Shown in pieces: positions 25,886 through 35,007 of a DNA stretch of 41,824 nucleotides. Within the stretch, counting starts at the first letter, position 1. Each line of letters begins with the position of its first letter. The translations under genes and the position numbers were made by a program. Below the pieces are notes generated by a model. The model had not been told where the DNA came from, searched no databases, and worked only from the letters and a program-made list of their open reading frames with translations. The DNA is from an uncultured Lachnospiraceae bacterium (GTDB lineage: Bacteria > Bacillota > Clostridia > Lachnospirales > Lachnospiraceae). The DNA lies in assembly GCA_910589265.1 (NCBI GenBank), contig CAJUTQ010000066.1, positions 1 through 41,824 of the forward strand, in the 5' to 3' direction.

Positions 25886-25920
25886 AGGCTGCCTCACGAC
25901 GAAACTATGCGGGGCAGCCT
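25886..25920 (-). terminator. Hairpin between the flagellar genes and recD2
   Basis: Arms AGGCTGCC (25886-25893) and GGCAGCCT (25913-25920) enclose a 19-base loop. ATGAGG/CCTCAT sequences outside offer an alternative pairing. The T-tract is weak (TTTAACC). It probably ends the flhO-flhP-flgJ transcript. Confidence 0.5.
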
Positions 25921-25934
25921 CATTATCCTCTATT

Positions 25935-26279
25935 TTATCCATTTGTTCTCTTCATTTGTTCATATAACATATGCGCCAGTCCAAAATCACTTGTATCCGT
26001 TGCACTTTTTGCATATTCCTGAGTTAGATTATCTTTAAAATAGTTCATTAAATTTTTTGTGGGAGCTGACATTTCTGAATCCACATTTACTGTTTTAAGC
26101 ATTTCTTTAAACATCATTTCCACAAAATATGACTCAAACTGTTTGCAAGCGCTCATCAATTCCTCATCGGTTGAATTATTTAAATCTCTATTAAACGCCT
26201 GATCTGTCCGAGTCGCAGCGGCGGATTCAATGGCATTATTTACATATCCATTATATAGACTGCTCACGTCTATTGACAT
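25935..26279 (-). CDS. flgJ: FlgJ-type rod-binding protein, N-terminal domain only
   Basis: 114 residues, corresponding to the rod-binding domain of FlgJ without the muramidase domain, as is common in Firmicutes. The conserved core runs from about residue 38 (EELMSACKQFESYFVEMMFKEM, in part) to the C-terminal segment with AHMLYEQM. It is thought to help the flagellar rod assemble through the wall; the wall-cutting activity must come from elsewhere. AGGAGGG lies seven bases before the ATG. It follows flhP by 11 bases in the same transcript. Confidence 0.9.
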   Translation of the reverse strand: MSIDVSSLYNGYVNNAIESAAATRTDQAFNRDLNNSTDEELMSACKQFESYFVEMMFKEMLKTVNVDSEMSAPTKNLMNYFKDNLTQEYAKSATDTSDFGLAHMLYEQMKRTNG

Positions 26280-26290
26280 TTAAATCCCTC

Positions 26291-27109
26291 CTATCGTTTC
26301 AGATTATTTGCCGTTTGAAGCATCTCATCGGAAGTGTTAATTGCCTTTGAGTTCATCTCATAAGCTCTCTGGGCCACTATCATGTTTACCATCTCGTCAA
26401 CAACTTGCACATTAGACGCCTCTAAGTAGCCTTGTACAACTCTGCTCTGGGGCAGTTCATCATTATCCTGTTCATTCATTGCTTCTCCAGACGCTGGAGT
26501 CTGGGCAAATAAAGTACCTCCCTGCTTCATTAAACCAGCTGGATTCATAAACTGGAATAATCCCAGTTGAATTCCCATGTTCTGAGGATTCCCATCTCCA
26601 TCTGGATACATAAACTGTCCGTCTTGAGAAATGGAAATATTGCTTGTTACAATGTCTCCATCAAATTCAATGGGATCTCCATTGCTGTCTAGTACTGCCT
26701 CTCCATTGCTGTTTGTTAAAGAAATACCTCCATCTGCATTAATGGCATATACAAAATTACCATTTCTTGTGTAATATGTATTTCCATCTTCTCCTGCAAT
26801 AGCAAAAAATCCTTTACCTTCAATAGCAAAGGCAGAAAGACTGTCCGAGGCCTGGAAAGGTCCCTGTCTAAACTGAGATGTAATTGCAGACGTGCGTACG
26901 CCTAATCCTACCTGAGCTCCAATAGGCTTTGGATCTCCGTTTGCCGTTGTCGTATTTGTCTGCAGCGTTTGGTATAATAAAGATTTGAATTCTACTGTAT
27001 CCGTTTTATATCCTACTGTGTTCACATTAGATAAATTATTTGCAATAGTGTCTACATTCGTCTGCTGAGCAATCATGCCGCTTGCAGCAGACCATAATGA
27101 TCTTACCAT
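26291..27109 (-). CDS. flhP: Flagellar basal-body rod protein, FlgG/FlhP type
   Basis: 272 residues. The N-terminal rod signature SLWSAASGMIAQQ...NNLSNVNTVGYK (4-36) and the C-terminal segment with VVDEMVNMIVAQRAYE are the coiled-coil ends of axial flagellar proteins. The middle D1-type domain has GKGFFAI and YTRNGNF. Its place after mbl and an flhO-type gene matches the Bacillus mbl-flhO-flhP order, in which FlhO and FlhP form the distal rod. It could equally be named flgG. AGAGG precedes the ATG. It lies 86 bases after flhO. Confidence 0.92.
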   Translation of the reverse strand: MVRSLWSAASGMIAQQTNVDTIANNLSNVNTVGYKTDTVEFKSLLYQTLQTNTTTANGDPKPIGAQVGLGVRTSAITSQFRQGPFQASDSLSAFAIEGKGFFAIAGEDGNTYYTRNGNFVYAINADGGISLTNSNGEAVLDSNGDPIEFDGDIVTSNISISQDGQFMYPDGDGNPQNMGIQLGLFQFMNPAGLMKQGGTLFAQTPASGEAMNEQDNDELPQSRVVQGYLEASNVQVVDEMVNMIVAQRAYEMNSKAINTSDEMLQTANNLKR

Positions 27110-27195
27110 ATTCTACCTCTCCTATTCGTCTCATTTTTATGCATTCCTACATTAAAAGCAGAAATCTATGACTCTAAGCTGTTAAGAAAGTCTAA

Positions 27196-27969
27196 TTAAA
27201 CTCTTCCCACCTGGTTCACTGTTTTATCCAGAATATCATCCATTGTCGTAATGACCTTCTGATTTGTATCATAAGCTCTCTGAATAGCTATCATATTGAC
27301 CATCTCATTTACAGGCTGTACATTCGATGCTTCCAGCGCTCCCTGTCTCACTTGGGCTGCTGCTGGCTGTTCTTGAGCTCCCTCTACTGTCTGCATAAGA
27401 TTTTCTCCATATTTTTCAAGAAAATCATAGTTTTCAAAATCTATAATCTGGAGCTGCCCTACCTGCTCATCGTTTTGGTAGACTGTTCCATCTGTATTGA
27501 TACTGACTGGCTGAGATAAAGCTAAAGTAATAGGATTTCCATCTGTTCCCAATACAAAATCCCCGTCTTCAGTTACAAGATTTCCCTCATTATTAACTGT
27601 AAAAGAACCATCCCTTGTATACTTTGTAGAAGTCTCTCCCGCCTTATTCGTAAATTGAATGGCAAAAAAACCTTCTCCCTCCAAGGCAAGATCAAACTCA
27701 TTATTTGTCACCTGCAAAGCTCCTGCAGAAAAGTCTGTATAATTCTCGCCAATCTTTACTCCAAAACTCATCTCCCCCAACCTTTTGGTGGAAATATGCT
27801 CAGATTTGTCTTTTACTTTATATGCATAAATATCTGCAAATGACTGAGCAGTTGCTCCTTCCTTCTTATATCCTTTCGTAGAGGTATTGGCCAGATTATT
27901 TGTCAATACATCCATTCTATTCTGCTCATTGAGCATACCTGTATAAGCGGTATACAAGCCTTTTAACAT
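27196..27969 (-). CDS. flhO: Flagellar basal-body rod protein, FlgF/FlhO type
   Basis: 257 residues from the ATG at 27969, which has GGAG eight bases upstream; an in-frame TTG seven codons earlier is less likely. The N-terminal LYTAYTGMLNEQNRMDVLTNN and C-terminal VNEMVNMIAIQRAYDTNQK regions are typical of rod and hook proteins. GEGFFAI and YTRDGSF mark the central domain. It is the first flagellar gene behind mbl and has its own sigma-D-type promoter at 28015-28042. That would let rod genes follow flagellar timing while mbl follows cell growth. Confidence 0.92.
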   Translation of the reverse strand: MLKGLYTAYTGMLNEQNRMDVLTNNLANTSTKGYKKEGATAQSFADIYAYKVKDKSEHISTKRLGEMSFGVKIGENYTDFSAGALQVTNNEFDLALEGEGFFAIQFTNKAGETSTKYTRDGSFTVNNEGNLVTEDGDFVLGTDGNPITLALSQPVSINTDGTVYQNDEQVGQLQIIDFENYDFLEKYGENLMQTVEGAQEQPAAAQVRQGALEASNVQPVNEMVNMIAIQRAYDTNQKVITTMDDILDKTVNQVGRV

Positions 27970-28014
27970 GGTTCCATCTCCTTTGCTCAAAAAAATAAAT
28001 TCGTGTATATTGGT

Positions 28015-28042
28015 ATATCGGCATTAATTGATTTCTTCTTTA
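28015..28042 (-). promoter_or_regulatory. Sigma-D/sigma-28 promoter for flhO-flhP-flgJ
   Basis: On the minus strand TAAA (28039-28042), 16 bases, GCCGATAT (28015-28022). This is an exact match to the Bacillus sigma-D consensus TAAA-N14-16-GCCGATAT. The -35 lies in the last codons of mbl and the -10 just past its stop codon. Confidence 0.8.
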
Positions 28043-29022
28043 TACCCTGCAAGAAATTCTACATATTTTCCAGTGCCAATGGCAACAGCCGTCATAGGAT
28101 CCTCTGCTGTCATTGTATTAATGCCCGTCTTGTCCGCAATTAAGTCTTCCAGTCCTCTAAGAAGACTTCCTCCTCCAGTTAATACAATTCCTCTGTCAGC
28201 GATGTCCGCTGCCAGCTCAGGAGGCGTTCTTTCAAGAACGCTGTGAATGGATTCCACAATCTGAGATGTGGACTCTTTGAGAGCCTCCTCTGTCTCTTCT
28301 GAGGACACCTTCACAGTTCTAGGTAGACCTGTTACAAGATTTCTTCCCCTGACGTCCATATAGTCCACCTCCGCCCTCTTAAAGGCAGATCCAATTTTTA
28401 TTTTCAAGTCTTCTGCTGTTCTCTCCCCAATAAGAAGATTATGCTTTTTTCTCATATACCGGACAATGGCTTCGTCAAAATCGTCTCCCGCAATCTTAAT
28501 AGAGACGCTGACTACAGTTCCTCCCAGAGAAATTACTGCAACATCCGATGTTCCTCCTCCAATATCTACAATCATATTTCCACATGGCTTAGATATGTCA
28601 ATTCCCGCCCCTATTGCTGCTGCTATCGGTTCCTCTATAATGGACACATCTCTTGCACCTGCATTATATGTTGCATCTTCCACTGCCTTCCTCTCAACTT
28701 CTGTAACACCGCTTGGAACACATACAGCTATTCTTGGTTTACGAAATGTTTTTTTCCCCAATGCCTTTTGAATAAAATACTTCAGCATTTTCTCCGTCAC
28801 TGTATAGTTAGAAATCACACCTTGTCTTAAAGGTCTAACTGCAACAATATTTCCTGGTGTTCTCCCAAGCATCAACCTGGCATCTTCTCCAATTGCCTTT
28901 ATTTTATTTGTATCTCTGTCAAATGCTACGACAGAAGGTTCCTTCAATACAACTCCTTTTCCCCGGATATACACTAGAATGCTGGCTGTCCCCAAATCAA
29001 TTCCAATATCTGTATAAACCAT
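28024..29022 (-). CDS. mbl: MreB-family rod-shape protein, Mbl type
   Basis: 332 residues from the ATG at 29022, preceded by AAAGGGG at eight bases; an ATG nine codons earlier lacks a site. It is a bacterial actin that guides lateral wall synthesis at the membrane. The ATP-binding fold is visible: phosphate-1 loop IGIDLGTAS (about 6-14), the phosphate-2 loop VDIGGGTSDVAV near 160, and the adenosine-binding GIVLTGGGSLLRGL near 282. The genomic position before flhO-flhP supports Mbl rather than MreB, which usually precedes mreCD. A lone TATAAT at 29109-29114 is the best -10 I see. Confidence 0.93.
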   Translation of the reverse strand: MVYTDIGIDLGTASILVYIRGKGVVLKEPSVVAFDRDTNKIKAIGEDARLMLGRTPGNIVAVRPLRQGVISNYTVTEKMLKYFIQKALGKKTFRKPRIAVCVPSGVTEVERKAVEDATYNAGARDVSIIEEPIAAAIGAGIDISKPCGNMIVDIGGGTSDVAVISLGGTVVSVSIKIAGDDFDEAIVRYMRKKHNLLIGERTAEDLKIKIGSAFKRAEVDYMDVRGRNLVTGLPRTVKVSSEETEEALKESTSQIVESIHSVLERTPPELAADIADRGIVLTGGGSLLRGLEDLIADKTGINTMTAEDPMTAVAIGTGKYVEFLAGYKEEIN

Positions 29023-29180
29023 AATAAATCCCCTTTCACTCCATATCATCTATTCACATTTTTTCCATCTGTTACTATAGTTAAACATTAGAAAAAATAA
29101 TTGCCAACATTATATATACTTCTTAATACTCACAGCCATATTCCAAAAAACACAAAATGGTATACTTTTCTCATTATAAA

Positions 29181-32051
29181 CTATTCATCTTTTTTTTCAA
29201 AGGATTTTTGTGTTTTTTCTAAAAATTTTTTTACATAATATCCTGTATAAGAATTCTTACATTGGGCAATCTCTTCTGGAGTTCCAAAAGCAATGACCGT
29301 GCCTCCTCCCTCTCCTCCCTCTGGACCAATGTCTATAATATAATCACCTGTTTTTATTACGTCCAAATTATGTTCAATAACAACAACCGTATTGCCCCCT
29401 TCTGACAATCTTCTTAAAATTTCTATTAGTTTATGAACATCTGCAAAATGAAGTCCTGTTGTAGGTTCATCTAAAATATAGATGGTCTTTCCCGTGCTTC
29501 TTTTACTCAGTTCTGTGGCAAGCTTTATTCTCTGAGCCTCTCCTCCTGAAAGTGTAGTGGAAGGTTGTCCCAGCTTAATATAAGATAAACCTACATCATA
29601 TAATGTTTCCATTTTTCTTCGTATAGAAGGCATATTTTCAAAAAAATCTACCGCCTCCTCCACAGTCATATCTAATACATCATAAATATTTTTTCCTTTA
29701 TATAGCACTTCCAGTGTTTCTCTATTGTACCTTTTTCCCCCACATACTTCACAAGGTACATAAACATCAGGTAAAAAATGCATCTCTATTTTAATAATTC
29801 CATCTCCGCTGCAGGCCTCACACCGTCCTCCCTTTACGTTAAAACTAAATCTTCCTTTTTTGTATCCCCTTGCCTTTGCATCTACAGTAGCTGCAAACAG
29901 CTCCCGAATTTGATCAAAAACGCCTGTATAAGTAGCTGGATTTGACCGGGGAGTTCTACCAATCGGAGACTGATCAATAGCAATTACTTTATCCAGCTGT
30001 TCAATACCTTTCATTTTTCTATGCTTTCCAGGAATTGTCCTTGCCCTGTTTAACTCTTTTGCCAAACGTTTGTAAAGTATCTCATTGATAAGGGAACTTT
30101 TTCCTGAACCAGAAACACCTGTAATACAAGTCATAATGCCAAGGGGAATTTTTACATCCACATTTTTTAAATTGTTCTCCGTAGCTCCTTCAATAGACAA
30201 ATATCCCGAAGGCTTACGTCTCTGCACTGGTACAGGAATCTGTATTTTGCCACTTAAATATTGACCTGTTATGGACGCTTCAACTTCCATAATCTCCTTA
30301 GCGGTTCCTTTAGCAATAACTTCTCCCCCTCTAGAACCTGCTCCTGGTCCAATATCTACAATATAATCTGCAGCAAACATTGTATCTTCATCATGCTCCA
30401 CTACTAAAAGGGTGTTGCCAAGATTTCTTAGGTTACATAAAGTATTCAACAGTTTATCATTATCTCGTTGATGGAGTCCAATACTAGGCTCATCTAAAAT
30501 ATAGGCAACTCCTACCAATCCAGAACCAATTTGGGTAGCTAGGCGGATTCTTTGGGCTTCTCCTCCTGATAAGCTTGCAGTACCTCTTGCCAAAGTAAGA
30601 TAGTTCAGTCCCACATCCATTAAAAATCCAACTCTTGCTCTTATTTCTTTTAAAATTTGGCTTCCTATTAGCTGCTGCTGCCTTGTTAAGCTTAAATTAT
30701 CCATAAACTCTTGAAGCTTCCCAATAGACATAGATGTCACTTCATGAATATTTTTGTCCTGTATTGTAACAGCAAGAGCTTCCCTCTTCAATCTCTTACC
30801 CTTACACTCTTTACAAGGAGTAATTCTCATAAAAGTTTCATACTCCTGCCTCATTACCTCGGATCCTGTTTCTCTATAACGACGCTCTACATTTTTAATA
30901 AGTCCATCAAATGCAACGTCATAAATTCCCTCTCCCCTTGTTCCTTTATAATATACCTTAACTTCCTCTCCCTCTGTTCCGTTCATCAGCATATCCTTTA
31001 TCTGTTCTGGAAGTTGTTCAAAAGGAACATCTAAGTTAAATTTATACCGTTTTGCCAAAGCCTGCAGCAATGCATTTGTATAGCTGGTCTTCTCAGTGCA
31101 AGACTGCCATCCTATCACTTGAATGGCCCCCTCATTAATGCTTAAGCTTTGATCAGGTATTATAAGCTCTGGAGCAAATTCCCTATTATATCCCAAGCCA
31201 TGGCAGATAGGACAGGCCCCAAAGGGATTGTTAAAAGAAAAGCTTCTTGGCTCAATTTCATCAATGCTGATCTCACAATCTGGACAGGAGAAACTCTGAC
31301 TAAACAAAATGGGCTCTCCATCTAAAACATCGACGACTAAAAGCCCATCAGCTAGTCCTAAAACTGTTTCTACAGAATCGGTCAGTCTTTTTAAAATTCC
31401 ATCTTTCACAACAAGACGGTCGACTACTATTTCTATGTTATGTTTCATATTCTTATCTAATTGGATTTCTTCCTGGAGCTCATAAAGATTGCCGTCAATC
31501 CTCACCCGCACAAATCCACTCTTTTTCGCCTTGTCAAAAACCTTTCCATGGGTTCCCTTTCTGCCCCTTACAACAGGAGCTAACAGCTGTATTTTTGTTC
31601 CCTTTGGTAATTCCAAAATTTGATCCACCATCTGATCCACAGATTGCTTCTTAATTTCTTTCCCACATTTAGGACAATGAGGAATACCAATTCGGGCAAA
31701 AAGGAGTCGAAAATAATCATATATTTCTGTTACAGTCCCTACAGTAGAACGGGGATTGCGATTAGTAGATTTTTGGTCAATGGAAATAGCTGGAGATAAT
31801 CCCTCTATGCTTTCCACATTGGGTTTCTCCATCTGTCCAAGAAACTGCCTTGCATAAGAAGATAAAGATTCCATATACCTTCTTTGTCCTTCCGCATAAA
31901 TTGTGTCAAAAGCAAGAGAAGATTTTCCTGAACCGCTTAAGCCAGTTAAAACAACAAATTCGTTCCTTGGAATATCAATATCCAAGTTTTTTAAGTTGTG
32001 TTCATTGGCCCCTCGTATCTTAATATATTGTTTTTTTTCATCTTTACTCAT
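29181..32051 (-). CDS. uvrA: Excinuclease ABC subunit A
   Basis: 956 residues, full length. It scans DNA for bulky lesions and loads UvrB. There are two ABC ATPase modules, each with a Walker A (GLSGSGKSSLAFDT near 35-48; GVSGSGKSSL near 640) and an ABC signature LSGGEAQRIRLAT or LSGGEAQRIKLAT. Zinc-finger cysteines occur as CPKCGKE-, CPDC/CPICHG- and CEACSGDG-type pairs. The start codon overlaps the end of the SGNH-protein gene by eight bases, so uvrA is read from the end of the envelope cassette. Four genes separate it from uvrB, whereas these two are often adjacent in clostridia. Confidence 0.97.
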   Translation of the reverse strand: MSKDEKKQYIKIRGANEHNLKNLDIDIPRNEFVVLTGLSGSGKSSLAFDTIYAEGQRRYMESLSSYARQFLGQMEKPNVESIEGLSPAISIDQKSTNRNPRSTVGTVTEIYDYFRLLFARIGIPHCPKCGKEIKKQSVDQMVDQILELPKGTKIQLLAPVVRGRKGTHGKVFDKAKKSGFVRVRIDGNLYELQEEIQLDKNMKHNIEIVVDRLVVKDGILKRLTDSVETVLGLADGLLVVDVLDGEPILFSQSFSCPDCEISIDEIEPRSFSFNNPFGACPICHGLGYNREFAPELIIPDQSLSINEGAIQVIGWQSCTEKTSYTNALLQALAKRYKFNLDVPFEQLPEQIKDMLMNGTEGEEVKVYYKGTRGEGIYDVAFDGLIKNVERRYRETGSEVMRQEYETFMRITPCKECKGKRLKREALAVTIQDKNIHEVTSMSIGKLQEFMDNLSLTRQQQLIGSQILKEIRARVGFLMDVGLNYLTLARGTASLSGGEAQRIRLATQIGSGLVGVAYILDEPSIGLHQRDNDKLLNTLCNLRNLGNTLLVVEHDEDTMFAADYIVDIGPGAGSRGGEVIAKGTAKEIMEVEASITGQYLSGKIQIPVPVQRRKPSGYLSIEGATENNLKNVDVKIPLGIMTCITGVSGSGKSSLINEILYKRLAKELNRARTIPGKHRKMKGIEQLDKVIAIDQSPIGRTPRSNPATYTGVFDQIRELFAATVDAKARGYKKGRFSFNVKGGRCEACSGDGIIKIEMHFLPDVYVPCEVCGGKRYNRETLEVLYKGKNIYDVLDMTVEEAVDFFENMPSIRRKMETLYDVGLSYIKLGQPSTTLSGGEAQRIKLATELSKRSTGKTIYILDEPTTGLHFADVHKLIEILRRLSEGGNTVVVIEHNLDVIKTGDYIIDIGPEGGEGGGTVIAFGTPEEIAQCKNSYTGYYVKKFLEKTQKSFEKKDE

Positions 32052-33561
32052 TTTCTTCTTGTGCTCCTTTTATCTCTAGCCGGACAAGGTTCTTATATAA
32101 CTTTCCATTTGCATTGTCTACAGCGAAAAACTCTATCTCTTCCCCATGAAGGAACCGCTTTTGAATAGCAAACTGAAACTGCTTCGATGTAGAACTTGTT
32201 TCCTGCAGCATGAGATATTCATAGCTTGTCTCATAATAAGTATTTCCCACTTTTACATAAACATGATAATCTCCTGGTGACTCTGGCACGTAAAGGCTGC
32301 CTTGAATTGTCATCATATTCAGGCCATCATCATAAACCTCAAGCAATTTTCCAGAAACTCCCGCACCAGCCATACTGTCAAAGCTTAAAGATACTTCTCT
32401 ATCCCCTTCTTCATACTCTCTCTTTTGATCAAAGGGCGGAACATAACGGTAGCCTTCAAAATAGTAGAACTGCTGCATTTCCTCTAACATGCTTCTCTCT
32501 GCTGTTTCAAAAATTACCACATCTGGTTGAATTAAATTTATATAGTACTGGAGAGCCTGATAATTGTTTCGATGAAGAAAATATACTTCTTTGTATCGTT
32601 CTTTGTAAAATTTACTGTAAGGTCCAAAATAACTGTCTAAAAAAAACAAAGCCACTTCATCATTATCTGCTTGGGGATTCACAAAGTGTTCATAAAATGT
32701 ATTCGTATTTAAAACCATTTCATTAACTAAAAGAGTTCCCCCATCTTCTGCTCTCTCCTCTTTTAGAACATACTTAGGGACATTTTCATCAATGCGGAAC
32801 TTAGAAATGTCTAAGCTGTCTCTATGCTCATAGGTTAAATCATAATCTTCTTCTGACAAAGGCGAAACATTGGATAAATATTTTTGCAGCCTTTGATCTA
32901 GTAGTTTGTGCCCTACAAAAGCCCCTAGCTCATTCCAATGGGTTGTATCATATTTAACATTATAAATAACATTTTCTTCCTTTGCTTTTTTTAACTCCTC
33001 TACAGGCACAACAAAATCCACCTCTGTCTTTGACAATTTCTCTTCCATTAATTCTGTCCAGCTTTTATTATTGGAAACATGAACTGTTTTTGGAAAATAC
33101 TCTGGATAAATTGTTTTTTTATCTGGTGCAAGAAAGTATACAAATCCAATATCCTTTTTATCCAAATAGTCCTTTGTTTTTTCTAAAAAGGAGATCATGG
33201 AATCCATAAATGCTTCATTATTATTAATTCTCTGAAAACCTGCTATATAACTTGATTCTTTATAATAGATATTTCCATTCTGTCCATACATATACAAAGG
33301 GTGTACCAGGACGTGAAACAGCTTATCATTTAAGACAGTATATGCGTCAATCGCTTCCTCCCGAAATCCAATACGGTCATTTAAATAATTTTGGAATCCA
33401 TTGCGAAAATTATTTTGAAAGCTAAAACTTTCCCACTCTGTCAGCCTTTTATTGTCTATGGCAGAGGTCTGATCTGGCTTTACATTCAAAAGCGCCATGG
33501 GAATAATGAGAATTGCCATACATAAGAAGCAAAACAAAACATCTGCGAATTTTTTCTTCAT
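32044..33561 (-). CDS. AlgJ/AlgX-like SGNH-type protein (DHHW family)
   Basis: 505 residues. An N-terminal signal anchor (about 6-26) puts the body outside. The arrangement matches AlgJ/AlgX-type O-acetylation proteins: NDRIGFREEAID near 61-72, a catalytic DTTHWN with Asp205 and His208, and a downstream serine, Ser310, in FFLDSYFGPYSKF (306-318). Such proteins move acyl groups, usually acetyl, from an MBOAT partner to a surface polymer. The MBOAT gene lies 18 bases upstream, which supports this. The C-terminal 130 residues look like a beta-rich binding domain. The acceptor polymer is unknown. Confidence 0.85.
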   Translation of the reverse strand: MKKKFADVLFCFLCMAILIIPMALLNVKPDQTSAIDNKRLTEWESFSFQNNFRNGFQNYLNDRIGFREEAIDAYTVLNDKLFHVLVHPLYMYGQNGNIYYKESSYIAGFQRINNNEAFMDSMISFLEKTKDYLDKKDIGFVYFLAPDKKTIYPEYFPKTVHVSNNKSWTELMEEKLSKTEVDFVVPVEELKKAKEENVIYNVKYDTTHWNELGAFVGHKLLDQRLQKYLSNVSPLSEEDYDLTYEHRDSLDISKFRIDENVPKYVLKEERAEDGGTLLVNEMVLNTNTFYEHFVNPQADNDEVALFFLDSYFGPYSKFYKERYKEVYFLHRNNYQALQYYINLIQPDVVIFETAERSMLEEMQQFYYFEGYRYVPPFDQKREYEEGDREVSLSFDSMAGAGVSGKLLEVYDDGLNMMTIQGSLYVPESPGDYHVYVKVGNTYYETSYEYLMLQETSSTSKQFQFAIQKRFLHGEEIEFFAVDNANGKLYKNLVRLEIKGAQEENE

Positions 33562-33579
33562 ACCTGCCGCCTTTCTCTT

Positions 33580-35007
33580 TTAAAACTGGGCATAAATAGC
33601 TGGGCTGTATGTTCCATTCATTAAGAACATCATACTGATGAGAAGAAGGGTAAGAAGAAAAATACGTTTTATCCACAAGATTCCTCTTCTCTCCTCCCAC
33701 TGATCTATGTTTTTCCACCACTGCTTCCATGGAATCATAGACAGAAAGCAAATGACAAGAATACATATCATTTTAGCGTCTAAATAATACCATACAGAAA
33801 AACCAACAAATTCTGGACGGCTTACATGAAACATAATCTTAAAATAATGCCATGTCTGTCTTAAATCTACAATACGAAATAGTACCCATCCAAAGGTTAC
33901 AACAAGCATTGTATAAAACCACTTCACCACTACAGGTATATGCCATTTCATATTGCGAAACCACCTTTCAGCCAGCATAAAGGCTCCATGCCACATACCC
34001 CAAATAACAAAGCCCCATGCAGCCCCATGCCATATCCCTGTTGCAAGAAATACAATAGCAAGGTTTCGATATACATTCCCCTTCCTATTCCCTCCAAGGG
34101 GAATATATAAATAATCTTTAAACCAACTTGATAAGGATATATGCCATCTTCTCCAAAATTCTGTAATGGAACAGGAAATATACGGATAATGGAAATTTTC
34201 CTCAAAATCAAATCCAAACATTTTCCCAAGTCCAATAGCCATATCCGAATAGCCAGAAAAATCATAATAAATTTCAAAAGTATAACAGACAGCTCCAAGC
34301 CATGCCAAACTGCTTCCCATAATGGTGTAATCGCTCTCCATTATTTTGCTGGCAACTTCCCCTACTGTCCCACTTAAAATAACCTTTTTCGATAATCCAA
34401 TAATAAACCTCTCAAATCCCAAGGCAAGCTTACCTATTGTATGCTCTCTGTTAGAAAGAGCTTCCCGTACTGTATGATACCGTATAATAGGTCCTGCAGT
34501 AAGCTGTGGAAACATTCCTATGTACAAGGCAAAATCGAATAGATTTTTCTGTACAATGCTCCTTCCTTGTCTGCCCTCTTCTCTATAAACATCAATAACA
34601 TAAGAAATCCCTTGAAAAGTAAAAAATGAAATTCCCAAAGGCAGTATTATTTCTACTGGATTAAAGGAAGTATGGAAAAGTTTTTGAAAGTTATGAAGGA
34701 TAAAACTTGTATACTTATAAACTCCTAAAAGCCCTAAATTAAAAAGGACAGCAAGAAAAACAATCCATTTTGCCCCTCTTCCATTCTCTCCTTCTTTTTT
34801 ACGAAGTCCATAAATAGCCAGTCCAAAAATATAATTAAATAATATAGAGAAAAAAAGTACTGGAAGTCCTTTGTCATCTCCCCATATATAAAACAGTATG
34901 CTCCCAATAAGAAGATAAAAATTTTTCATCTTCTTAGGAAGCAAAAAATATCCAATGACCATCCCTGGCAAAAAGATGCATAAAAAAACAAAAGAATTAA
35001 AACTCAT
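33580..35007 (-). CDS. MBOAT-family O-acyltransferase (AlgI/DltB-like)
   Basis: 475 residues with about 11-12 membrane helices. Family signatures are visible: PLGISFFTFQ (123-132), YYDFSGYSDMAIG (247-259), FWRRWHISLSSW with His289, and the catalytic His327 in TGIWHGAAWG. MBOAT proteins of this type carry acyl groups across the membrane for an AlgJ/AlgX-like or DltD-like partner; that partner is the next gene. No dltA/dltC genes are nearby, so D-alanylation is unlikely and polysaccharide acetylation more so. AGGAG precedes the ATG. The start overlaps the end of the DUF6311-like gene by 11 bases. Confidence 0.93.
   Translation of the reverse strand: MSFNSFVFLCIFLPGMVIGYFLLPKKMKNFYLLIGSILFYIWGDDKGLPVLFFSILFNYIFGLAIYGLRKKEGENGRGAKWIVFLAVLFNLGLLGVYKYTSFILHNFQKLFHTSFNPVEIILPLGISFFTFQGISYVIDVYREEGRQGRSIVQKNLFDFALYIGMFPQLTAGPIIRYHTVREALSNREHTIGKLALGFERFIIGLSKKVILSGTVGEVASKIMESDYTIMGSSLAWLGAVCYTFEIYYDFSGYSDMAIGLGKMFGFDFEENFHYPYISCSITEFWRRWHISLSSWFKDYLYIPLGGNRKGNVYRNLAIVFLATGIWHGAAWGFVIWGMWHGAFMLAERWFRNMKWHIPVVVKWFYTMLVVTFGWVLFRIVDLRQTWHYFKIMFHVSRPEFVGFSVWYYLDAKMICILVICFLSMIPWKQWWKNIDQWEERRGILWIKRIFLLTLLLISMMFLMNGTYSPAIYAQF

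Noticed and set aside
25893..25905. Shared CACGACGAA in the recD2-side hairpin and the uvrB-leader repeat, as a dispersed repeat family
   Set aside because: Only about nine bases match and the flanks differ; two copies are not enough.
30711..31034. Open frames opposite uvrA, leuA, mbl and other genes
   Set aside because: They lack ribosome sites and protein-like composition and lie antisense to well-supported genes.
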